Part shown: positions 11,058-18,275 of the stretch, in pieces | Layout of the letters: the number at the start of each line of letters is the position of its first letter | How positions within the stretch are numbered: position 1 is the stretch's first letter | From: JALZMG01 sp963844175 | GTDB lineage: Bacteria; Actinomycetota; Acidimicrobiia; Acidimicrobiales; Ilumatobacteraceae | Reading direction: 5' to 3' | DNA: 64,000 nucleotides | NCBI GenBank assembly: GCA_963844175.1 | Contig: CAWJNE010000021.1 | Coordinates: 744,001-808,000, forward strand | Translations under genes and position numbers: made by a program | Notes under the pieces: model-generated | Seen by the model: only the letters and a program-made list of their open reading frames with translations | Told to the model about the DNA's origin: nothing | The model's database searches: none

Positions 11058-12548
11058 TCAGTCGGACGTGAGCAGGCCCAGGGACGCGGCGTCGAACTCG
11101 ACCCGCCCGTCTGCGCTCGGAGCAACCAGCGTCAGCTGCACCGCTCGACCATCCTCGATCACGCTCCGCGCGACGGTGGTCACGTCGGCGACGTGGTCGG
11201 TGGCGGTTGCCGGTTCGGTGGCGAAGGAAGCGGCACGTCGTGGATCAGCTGCGTCGGTCGCACGCGCCCGCGGGTGGTTGAGGAAGGCCTGCACGTCGAC
11301 GGCTGGCGAAGCGCCGTCCGGAGCGATCACCCGGAGGCCGCGGATGCGAAGGGTCGCTTGCTGGAGCTGCTCTCGAGCGAACGGTCCAGGGAGCCGCGTT
11401 TCGGCCGTCAGGTTTCCGGTCGAGCGGCCGACCCGAACATGTTCACTCGAGCTGAATCGGACGTCGAGCAGGCTGGCCGACTGCTCACCGCGCAGGTTGC
11501 GTTGCATCTGCGCTTCGACCTCCGGCTGCGATTCGTTCGCCAGGAGGGACATCAGCTTGGTCAGCGCCGCCTCGGGCGTGAGATCGAGCCCCGAGATGAC
11601 TCCACGCTCGAGCAGGCCGCTGCTCGCCGCGTACAGGCCAGCCTCGACCATGCCCTGTGTGCACTGGGTGACGTTGACGATCACGCTCCCGGCGGCGACC
11701 GCGTCCCCGATCACCTCGAGGAGGTCGGGGCCGGAGGGCGCGTTTCCTGCGCCGTACGTGCGCAGGACTGCGCCGCGCAGGTCGGGGCTCAGCAGCATCG
11801 CCGCCAGTTGCTCGGCTCGGATGCCGGGGAAGAGGCTGATGTCGGCGATGCGTGTTTCGAGGTCGAGGCAGGCGAAGAATGGTGCGATCTGGTTGTCGGC
11901 AGCCGGCCGGACGTGCTCGCTGGCGATCTTGATGTGCTCACCGATCGCCCCGAGCGGCGGATGGTTGGGTGATTCGAAGCCTTGCCACGCCGAGCTGCTC
12001 AGCTTGCGGGCACGGTTGCCGCGAAGCACCGTCGCGGCGAACACGATCACCACCTCCGGAATCAGCGGGACGCCGGTCGCCGCATGCCCGGCGACGTGCA
12101 GTGCGTTCACGAAGTTCCCGACCGCGTCGGTCCGCGGATGGGCGACGGGGAGCTGAGCACCGGTCAGCACGACGGGGACGGCCAGGTTGTCGAGCATGAA
12201 CGACAGCGCACTCGCGGTATAAGCCATCGTGTCGGTGCCGTGGAGAATGATGAAGCCGTCGTAATCGGCATACGCCGACGAGATGGCGTTGGCCATATAC
12301 CGCCAGTGTTCGCTGCTCACGTCGGACGAGTCGATCGGCGGAACAGGATGGCCATCCAGGTCATGCAGCCCGAACATCTCGTACTCGATGCCGAGTCGTC
12401 GACCGAGGTCAGGCGGAAGGTACGCGGCCAGCTCGGCCTGGCTGCCGGGTCGCAGCGCGCTGGCCGGGTTGCCGGGATCGCTCGGCACCATGCCCAGTGT
12501 CCCGCCCGTGTACAAGACGTAGACCCGCGCCGTCCGGCTCGTCATCAT
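11058..12548 (-). CDS. ansA: L-asparaginase, type I (cytoplasmic), with C-terminal extension
   Basis: 496 residues from ATG 12548. The two threonine motifs are YVLYTGGTLGM (nucleophile T17) and ILHGTDTMAYTASAL, followed by VVLTGAQLPVAHPRTDAVGN, the classical asparaginase core that turns asparagine into aspartate and ammonia. No signal peptide is present, consistent with the cytoplasmic type I group. Type I enzymes are usually 330-350 residues, so roughly 150 residues at the C-terminus (from about FSSSEHVRVG onward) are extra and unassigned. The start lacks a strong ribosome site. It is divergent from a Dcu-type C4-dicarboxylate carrier, so the two likely share a job: asparagine to aspartate, then fumarate/succinate exchange. 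Confidence 0.9.
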   Translation of the reverse strand: MMTSRTARVYVLYTGGTLGMVPSDPGNPASALRPGSQAELAAYLPPDLGRRLGIEYEMFGLHDLDGHPVPPIDSSDVSSEHWRYMANAISSAYADYDGFIILHGTDTMAYTASALSFMLDNLAVPVVLTGAQLPVAHPRTDAVGNFVNALHVAGHAATGVPLIPEVVIVFAATVLRGNRARKLSSSAWQGFESPNHPPLGAIGEHIKIASEHVRPAADNQIAPFFACLDLETRIADISLFPGIRAEQLAAMLLSPDLRGAVLRTYGAGNAPSGPDLLEVIGDAVAAGSVIVNVTQCTQGMVEAGLYAASSGLLERGVISGLDLTPEAALTKLMSLLANESQPEVEAQMQRNLRGEQSASLLDVRFSSSEHVRVGRSTGNLTAETRLPGPFAREQLQQATLRIRGLRVIAPDGASPAVDVQAFLNHPRARATDAADPRRAASFATEPATATDHVADVTTVARSVIEDGRAVQLTLVAPSADGRVEFDAASLGLLTSD

Positions 12549-12717
12549 GGCCCAAGGTAGAGCGCCTCGCGCCCACTCCGGGGTGCACCGACCGGAACAC
12601 CGCTGGCCCTGAGGGGCGTCAACCCTCCTGCGTGCACGGTGACCCGCAGGCGTCTCGCGGGTGATCCGCAGGCTGCTCCCAGGTGAACGCCCCATGTCGC
12701 GGGCGCAGCTCGGGGTG

Positions 12718-12741
12718 AGACCACCCGCTCGGGGGTGGTCT
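12718..12741. other. 9-bp hairpin in the ansA-dcu intergenic region
   Basis: AGACCACCC and GGGTGGTCT form a perfect 9-bp stem with a six-base loop. It sits about 90 bases before the dcu leader ORF. The rest of 12549-12828 shows no gene. Function unknown: operator, leader structure or terminator are all possible. Confidence 0.45.
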
Positions 12742-12828
12742 GGTGCCACCCGCTACCTGAACAACGTTTATCATCGAGCATCAGGTCACGCCACGCATCG
12801 ATCAGTTGTCAGACGCAAGGGGGAGACC

Positions 12829-12894
12829 ATGGCCATTCGGCTGATCGGGACGCCGCGAGTACCTCTCCCGCACGGTGCGGAGAGCGGCGGCTGA
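12829..12894 (+). CDS. 21-codon leader ORF directly before the Dcu carrier
   Basis: ATG at 12829 is preceded by GGGGGAG at ideal spacing, the strongest ribosome site of the region. It encodes 21 residues (MAIRLIGTPRVPLPHGAESG plus a final Gly) and ends with TGA at 12892-12894, one base before the GTG start of the carrier. The peptide is not hydrophobic and is not in frame with the carrier, so it is not simply a missed N-terminus. It could couple translation to the weakly initiated carrier or act as an attenuator. No run of Asp or Asn codons is present. Confidence 0.5.
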   Translation: MAIRLIGTPRVPLPHGAESGG

Positions 12895-12895
12895 C

Positions 12896-14257
12896 GTGGA
12901 CACCACGATGATCCTCCTGCAGGGCGCGGTCGTGATCCTGGCCATCCTGCTCGGTGTTCGGACCGGCGGGATCGGTCTCGGACTCTGGGGCCTCGTCGGG
13001 CTCGCCGTCCTCATCTTCGTGTTCGGGCTTCCACCGGGCGAACCGCCGACATCATCGATGTTCATCATCTTGATGGTCATCACGGCAGCGTCGACGATGC
13101 AGTCGGTTGGAGGCATTGACTATCTGGTCGAAGTTGCCAAGGCGATCTTGAAACGCCGGCCTGCGTACATCGCCGTCATCGCGCCCGTCGTCGCGTTCGT
13201 CTTCACGATGGGCGCCGGGACCGGGTTCATCTACTACTCGCTGATTCCGGTGATCTTCGCCGTTGCCTACTTCAACAAGGTGCGCCCCGAGCGTCCGCTC
13301 GCGGTCGCCGGCACGGCCTCCCAGTTCGCCATCACCGCCAGCCCGGTCAGCGCGGCGATGGCGACGTTGGTCGGATTGCTCGATCCGGTCGGCTTCGGGA
13401 TCGGCGACATCCTGATCGTCGTGCTGCCGGCGAGCATCGTCGGCCTCATCGTTGCCTGCTTCGTGCAGATGCGGGTCGGCAAGGAGCTCGAGGACGACCC
13501 GGAGTATCAACGCCGGATCGAGTCCGGCGAGATCCAGCCGATCGACGAGTCCGTGCTCGAGGCGCGCGAGCTGCCGCCCTACGCCAAGCGCAGCACCATG
13601 ATCTTCCTCGCCGGCATCGCGGTCATCGTCCTGCTCGGCATGGTCGAACGGCTACGCCCGGCGTTCCCGGACGAGACCGGGGAGCTCGTTCCGATCAGCA
13701 CGGCGGTGGTGATCCAGATCGTGATGGGCGTGACAGCGACGGTCATCGTGCTGACGTGTCGGGTCAACATCAAGAACGTCGTCACCCAGAGCACGATGAG
13801 CTCCGGCTTGATCGGTTTGATCGCCCTGTTCGGCATCGCCTGGTTGGCCGACACGTGGATCTCCGCAAATGAAGCGGCGATCGTGAACGCGATGGGTGGC
13901 ATCGTCGAGGAGGCTCGCTGGGCCATCGCTCTCGCCATCTTCGCCGTCGCCGCCCTGACCACCAGTCAGGCGGCAGCCTTGGCGGCGATCGTGCCGATCG
14001 GGCTCGCGCTCGGGGTGCCGCCGCAGTTCCTCGCCGTCTTCTCGACCGCCTGCATCGGGATCTACTTCTTCCCGGCCAACGGGTCGCAGGTGACCAGCAT
14101 CGCAGTTGACGAGACAGGGACCACGAAGATCAGCAAGTTCGCCATCTGGCACTCGTTCTCGCTCTCGATGTTCATCATGTGGCTCGTCTCCACCGCCGTC
14201 GGCATGCTCGTCGCGGTGATCTTCTACGGCACCTCTTCAGCGCAAGTGGTCCCGTGA
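12896..14257 (+). CDS. C4-dicarboxylate carrier, DcuA/DcuB family
   Basis: 453 residues from GTG 12896, with about 11 hydrophobic segments. Diagnostic stretches match the Dcu family by eye: GIGLGLWGLVGLAVLIFVFG, IILMVITAASTMQSVGGIDY, ERPLAVAGTASQFAITASPV and FFPANGSQVTSIAVDE. Dcu proteins exchange aspartate, fumarate or malate for succinate during anaerobic growth. GTG 12875 and ATG 12908 are alternative starts; I chose 12896 because it follows the leader ORF stop and gives a typical N-terminus. Divergence from an asparaginase gene suggests the imported or produced aspartate feeds fumarate respiration, in keeping with the hypoxia genes at 1-3310. It overlaps the next gene by one base (TGATG). 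Confidence 0.87.
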   Translation: MDTTMILLQGAVVILAILLGVRTGGIGLGLWGLVGLAVLIFVFGLPPGEPPTSSMFIILMVITAASTMQSVGGIDYLVEVAKAILKRRPAYIAVIAPVVAFVFTMGAGTGFIYYSLIPVIFAVAYFNKVRPERPLAVAGTASQFAITASPVSAAMATLVGLLDPVGFGIGDILIVVLPASIVGLIVACFVQMRVGKELEDDPEYQRRIESGEIQPIDESVLEARELPPYAKRSTMIFLAGIAVIVLLGMVERLRPAFPDETGELVPISTAVVIQIVMGVTATVIVLTCRVNIKNVVTQSTMSSGLIGLIALFGIAWLADTWISANEAAIVNAMGGIVEEARWAIALAIFAVAALTTSQAAALAAIVPIGLALGVPPQFLAVFSTACIGIYFFPANGSQVTSIAVDETGTTKISKFAIWHSFSLSMFIMWLVSTAVGMLVAVIFYGTSSAQVVP

Positions 14258-15252
14258 TGGCGCACCCGCGGGCGCTACGGCGATCGCTGACGGCGGGTGG
14301 GTTGCTCCTCGTCCTGTCGGCGATCGCGCCGACCCACGCCGGCGCGCAAGAGGAGGCGACCGGCTTCGACGGCTACATCCAGAGCGGCACGTGCGCTGCA
14401 CCGACCGACGATCTCCGAGTTGAGCTGAAGACGGAGAGCGGGCCTGACGTACAGCCGTATCGGGCCAAGGCGGGCACCGGCGACGAGACGGTGGTCCTCG
14501 GTCACTACGGCGCTCCAGGAGCACCCGGTTTCGGGGTCTCCGTGCTCGCCGCCGACCTTCCCTTCTCACTGGTGTTCACGGACGCCGAGACCGGCGAGCC
14601 GGCGACGTGTGGTGAGCTCCTCGAACCGGACCTCGAGCGCTACCGCGAGGTCGGCATCGCCGTCGTCCAGCTCGTGCCGGTCGGTGGATCGAACGTTCAG
14701 GGCTTTGCGGTGCTGGATCGCGCCGCGATGCAGCGTGAGCTCGATGTGACGCCGACCCGTGTACGCGCCCTCCTCACCACCGACGAGGTCGTCACACCTC
14801 CATCCCCGGCGGTGGGCTACGACGGCTACGTCCAATCCGGGACGTGCGCCAGCCCAGGAGACCGGGTGCGCGTGTACCTCAAGACCGATGGTGATCACGA
14901 CGTGATGCCGTACCTCGCAGCGCCGAGCGGCGATGGTGACCCCGCGACAGTCGCCTACTACGGGACGGCGAGGGCACCTGGCTTCGGCCTGGCCGCTGCC
15001 TACACCGGCCAGCCGTTCTCGCTCGTGGTCACTGGGACGGAGAACACGGGCCCGGTCGCCTGCGGGGACGTGCTCGAGCCGGACGACGACGCCTTCAAGG
15101 AGGCGGGACTGGCGTTGGTCCAACTCGCTCCGGTTGACGACTCCGGAGTTCAGGGCTACGCACTGATCGAGCGCATCGGGATGCAGCGTGAGCTCGACGT
15201 CATCCCGACACGCGTCCGCATCCTGCTCTTCGCTCCACCCGTCGATTCCTGA
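14257..15252 (+). CDS. secreted protein made of two copies of an unrecognised ~125-residue domain
   Basis: 331 residues. The N-terminus is a Sec signal peptide (RALRRSLTAGGLLLVLSAI, cleavage near AGAQ). Two clearly related domains follow, about residues 38-177 and 188-329. Each starts GFDGYIQSGTC or GYDGYVQSGTC, passes through APGFG and PFSLV, has a Cys in ATCGELLEPD or ACGDVLEPD, and ends in MQRELDVTPTRVR or MQRELDVIPTRVR. One Cys pair per repeat suggests a disulfide in each. I do not recognise the family and assign no function. It is co-translated with the Dcu carrier and precedes an S51 peptidase, so a role in external peptide or dicarboxylate handling is conceivable. Confidence 0.75.
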   Translation: MAHPRALRRSLTAGGLLLVLSAIAPTHAGAQEEATGFDGYIQSGTCAAPTDDLRVELKTESGPDVQPYRAKAGTGDETVVLGHYGAPGAPGFGVSVLAADLPFSLVFTDAETGEPATCGELLEPDLERYREVGIAVVQLVPVGGSNVQGFAVLDRAAMQRELDVTPTRVRALLTTDEVVTPPSPAVGYDGYVQSGTCASPGDRVRVYLKTDGDHDVMPYLAAPSGDGDPATVAYYGTARAPGFGLAAAYTGQPFSLVVTGTENTGPVACGDVLEPDDDAFKEAGLALVQLAPVDDSGVQGYALIERIGMQRELDVIPTRVRILLFAPPVDS

Positions 15253-15264
15253 AGGAGCCCTGCC

Positions 15265-15999
15265 GTGCCAGGACACATCGTCCCGATGGGTGCCGGACTC
15301 GCCGTCATGCAACGGCGCAACGACCCACTGCACGACTACGTCCTCGAGCTCACCGGCAAGGATGATCCCGTCGTCCTCTTCGTTCCGACCGCCACCGGTG
15401 ATGACGCCAGCTACATCGTCACCTTCTACGAAGCGTTCAACTCGGATCGGTGTCGGCCACGGCATCTCCGTCTGTTCCACCGCGATTTCGATGACCTCGC
15501 GGACATCGTGCTCAACTCCGATGTCATCCACGTCGGCGGCGGCAACACGGCGAACATGCTGGATGTCTGGCGTCGCCAAGGCGTCGACCAACTGCTCCGC
15601 CAGGCACTCGACGGCGGCGCAGTGCTGACGGGGGGAAGCGCCGGGGGGCTGTGCTGGTTCGAAGGCGGGACGACGGACTCGTTCGGCCCGACCCTCCAAC
15701 TCCTGCACGACGGACTCGGCATGATCAAGGGCAGCTATTGCCCCCACTACGACGCCGAGGATCAGCGGCGCCCGCTGTTCCACGCCGCGCTGCTCGACGG
15801 ATCGCTGGAAATGGGCTACGCCTCGTGGAACCGGGTCGCCATCCGCTTCACCGCCGATGGTGAGGTCGTCGAGGCCGCGACCTCCGAGCCGGGGGGCCGG
15901 GCGCTCAAGGTGTACGCCAGGGGTGGAGAGATCGTCGAGGAGGACATCCCGTGCCGCGTCCTCGAGGAGCGCGTCGCCAGCCGGACGGTGTCGACCTGA
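15265..15999 (+). CDS. peptidase S51 family protein (dipeptidase E / cyanophycinase-like)
   Basis: 244 residues from GTG 15265, with AAGGAG nine bases upstream. The nucleophile elbow is LTGGSAGGLCWFEGG, preceded by DVIHVGGGNTANML, both hallmarks of family S51, whose Ser proteases cleave Asp-X dipeptides or cyanophycin. No signal peptide is present, so it should be cytoplasmic. At 244 residues it is nearer the dipeptidase E (about 230) than typical cyanophycinase. It sits between the Dcu/secreted-protein pair and a secreted M28 peptidase and near an asparaginase, which points to use of aspartate-rich peptides; the substrate itself is inferred. Confidence 0.8.
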   Translation: MPGHIVPMGAGLAVMQRRNDPLHDYVLELTGKDDPVVLFVPTATGDDASYIVTFYEAFNSDRCRPRHLRLFHRDFDDLADIVLNSDVIHVGGGNTANMLDVWRRQGVDQLLRQALDGGAVLTGGSAGGLCWFEGGTTDSFGPTLQLLHDGLGMIKGSYCPHYDAEDQRRPLFHAALLDGSLEMGYASWNRVAIRFTADGEVVEAATSEPGGRALKVYARGGEIVEEDIPCRVLEERVASRTVST

Positions 16000-16140
16000 G
16001 CGTCTGAGGGTCTCGTTCGACCGGGCGAGGCGTGAGGGGTAGCGGCGGCCGCCGCCCAGGACTCGGATGGGCTTGACCGCCGCCCTGATTAGGCTCCGTT
16101 GGGTCCGGCGGTCCGCGCCGGCTCGCTGTTTAGGGGAATC

Positions 16141-17694
16141 ATGAGGACACGCACGTACGTAGCCGCTGTGTTGACGGCCGGTGTTCTGGTGTCGACGTCT
16201 GCGGTCGGAGTGGACGCTGCTCCACCGACGGACACCAGCGCGCTGCGCGAGGCCGTCACCGTGGAGGCGGTTCGTGCGCACCAGTCCGAGTTCCAGGAGT
16301 TCGCCGATCTCAGCAATGGAACGCGAGAGGCGAGCACGCTCGGCTACCAACTGTCCGCTGACTACGTCGCCGGCTTGCTGGAGGCGGCCGGGTACGACGT
16401 GACCCGCCAGCCGTTCGAGTACAACTACTTCGAGGAGTTGGCACCTGCGACCGCCCTCGGGACGTCGCCGGGCTTCCCGTTCACTTACACCGACGGCGTG
16501 AACATCTCGACGATGGACTACTCCGGTACCGGCACGGTGACCGGCGTGGTGCAAGGCGTCAACGACAACATTGTTCCGTTGCCGGTCGGCCAACCCGACG
16601 GCACGTCGAACGCCGGATGTGACACCGCCGACTTTGCCGATTTCACGGGCGACATTGCGCTGATCCAGCGTGGAACGTGCGACTTCTCCGTCAAGATCGC
16701 TAACGCCGTCGAAGCGGGCGCCGATGCGGTGATCATCTTCAACGAGGGCAACAGCGAGGAGCGCACCGGCATCGACTTCGGTCAGGCCAGCTTCCCGCAG
16801 GACGTCCCGGTCATCGAGATGAGCGCCGAAGCCGGCGCCGCGTTGGTGGAGTTCATCGAGGCCGAGGCCGCATTGGGCCGCACCGTGACGATGACGATCA
16901 CCACGACAACCGTTTCAGAGGTGCGCGAGTCCGAGAACGTGATCGCCCAGACGACGACGGGCCGGACCGATCGAGTCGTTGTGTCCGGTGCGCACCTCGA
17001 CTCGGTGATCGAGGGTCCTGGCATCAACGACAACGGATCCGGATCGGCAGCGCAGCTCGAAGTCGCGCTGCAGATGGCCGAGCTTGGCATCGACCCGGTC
17101 AATCAGGTGCGGTTCATCTGGTTCGGGGCCGAGGAGGCCGGCCTGGTCGGCTCGGCGTACTACGTCAGTCAGTTGTCGAGGCGCGAGGTCAAGAGCATCG
17201 CGGTGATGTTGAACTTCGACATGATCGGATCACCGAACCCCGGCTGGTTCGTCTACGACGGCGACGCGTCAGACACCGCCTCAACGGGTTCCACGGGCTC
17301 AGGCGTCGTCGAGGACGTGTTCGTCGACTTCTTCGCATCGATCGGGCGCGCGACGGAGCCCACGGCGTTCGACGGTCGCTCCGACTATGACGCCTTCGTC
17401 GCCGCCGGAATTCCGGCCGGCGGCCTGTTCACCGGCGCCGAGGACCTCATGACCGCCGAGCAGGCGGCCAAGTGGGACGGCACGGCCGGCCTCGCCTTCG
17501 ACCCGTGCTACCACCAGGCGTGCGACACGGTGGACAACGTGGATCTGGAAGCGCTGGACGAGATGACCGACGCCATGGCGCACGCCATCCTCACGTTCGC
17601 GATGACCTCGTCGGCCGTGCAAGGGACCGGCAAGGGCAACGCCAGCGGAACCAGCTACGAGCCGACCTTCCGCGGGTCCCAAGCGATCAAGTAG
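16141..17694 (+). CDS. secreted M28-family metallopeptidase with PA domain
   Basis: 517 residues, ATG preceded by AGGGGAA. The N-terminus is a Sec signal peptide (AAVLTAGVLVSTSAVGVDA). A protease-associated domain spans roughly residues 115-250 (DIALIQRGTCDFSVKIANAV, GADAVIIFNEG). The zinc peptidase domain follows: VSGAHLDSV (first His/Asp), GINDNGSGSAA, FGAEEAGLVGS (catalytic Glu and ligand), NFDMIGSPN and CYHQACDT (last His). It should release N-terminal amino acids outside the cell, supplying the peptides and amino acids handled by the preceding genes. The ~140-base gap upstream suggests its own promoter. Confidence 0.88.
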   Translation: MRTRTYVAAVLTAGVLVSTSAVGVDAAPPTDTSALREAVTVEAVRAHQSEFQEFADLSNGTREASTLGYQLSADYVAGLLEAAGYDVTRQPFEYNYFEELAPATALGTSPGFPFTYTDGVNISTMDYSGTGTVTGVVQGVNDNIVPLPVGQPDGTSNAGCDTADFADFTGDIALIQRGTCDFSVKIANAVEAGADAVIIFNEGNSEERTGIDFGQASFPQDVPVIEMSAEAGAALVEFIEAEAALGRTVTMTITTTTVSEVRESENVIAQTTTGRTDRVVVSGAHLDSVIEGPGINDNGSGSAAQLEVALQMAELGIDPVNQVRFIWFGAEEAGLVGSAYYVSQLSRREVKSIAVMLNFDMIGSPNPGWFVYDGDASDTASTGSTGSGVVEDVFVDFFASIGRATEPTAFDGRSDYDAFVAAGIPAGGLFTGAEDLMTAEQAAKWDGTAGLAFDPCYHQACDTVDNVDLEALDEMTDAMAHAILTFAMTSSAVQGTGKGNASGTSYEPTFRGSQAIK

Positions 17695-18020
17695 CACCGC
17701 CGACGGCCCGACCCGCGGTCCACAGATGTCAGGGCCGCGCGCCCGGGTTGACCGCCAACAGCGAACGAGTGCCGAGCGGGCAGTTGTGGCGCGCCAGGCA
17801 CAGCGCGAGTCCCGGGAATGAGCGCGACTCACCCGGCTCAGGGTGAGGACCGTCCAGGTGCATGTCTGTCATCGTGAGCATTGAGGCTCATGTCTCATCC
17901 AGTCGGAGGACCGATCGACGGGGAAGGACGCGCTTGACGACGTGCTGCAGGAACTCGGGCCGTTCTCCAAGTCACCCACGCCATCCGCGCGGTTCGCGCC
18001 AACGCGGATCGCGTAGCGCC
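17695..18020. other. intergenic region, no gene seen
   Basis: About 325 bases after the M28 peptidase. Short open frames here are Arg/Ser-rich and look like chance reading of GC-rich DNA. No clear promoter, repeat or structured RNA was recognised. Confidence 0.5.
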
Positions 18021-18233
18021 ATGACTCGACGCGTGTATCGACTCGTTGTCACGGGCGAGATGGGGCCGGCGATGCGCGAGGCGTTCGGCGACATGCATGT
18101 GCAAACCGACCATGGCCGAAGCGTCCTGTCAGGCGAGCTCACGGACCAGCCTGCGTTGTATTCGGTTCTCGAGCGGCTCCAAGCACTTGGTCTCGATCTC
18201 GTCGACGTCTCCGTCGAAGGCGATCCGGGCTAG
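18021..18233 (+). CDS. small protein upstream of MalT-like regulator
   Basis: 70 residues starting MTRRVYRLVVTGEMGPAMRE and ending near LGLDLVDVSVEGDPG. The pattern YRLVVTGEMG ... DQPALYSVLERLQALGLDLV looks like a small alpha/beta fold with a C-terminal helix, as in conserved actinobacterial small proteins found beside regulators. It lies 42 bases before the LuxR-family gene and on the same strand, so they are probably co-transcribed. Function unknown; a ligand- or partner-binding accessory to the regulator is only a guess. Confidence 0.65.
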   Translation: MTRRVYRLVVTGEMGPAMREAFGDMHVQTDHGRSVLSGELTDQPALYSVLERLQALGLDLVDVSVEGDPG

Positions 18234-18275
18234 GTCGCTCAGAGCCGTGTTGGCACGCGCCGCTACATTGCGGGC

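Noticed and set aside
12875..12895. Longer start for the Dcu carrier at GTG 12875
   Set aside because: It would add MRRAAAD, overlap the leader ORF and has no better ribosome site.
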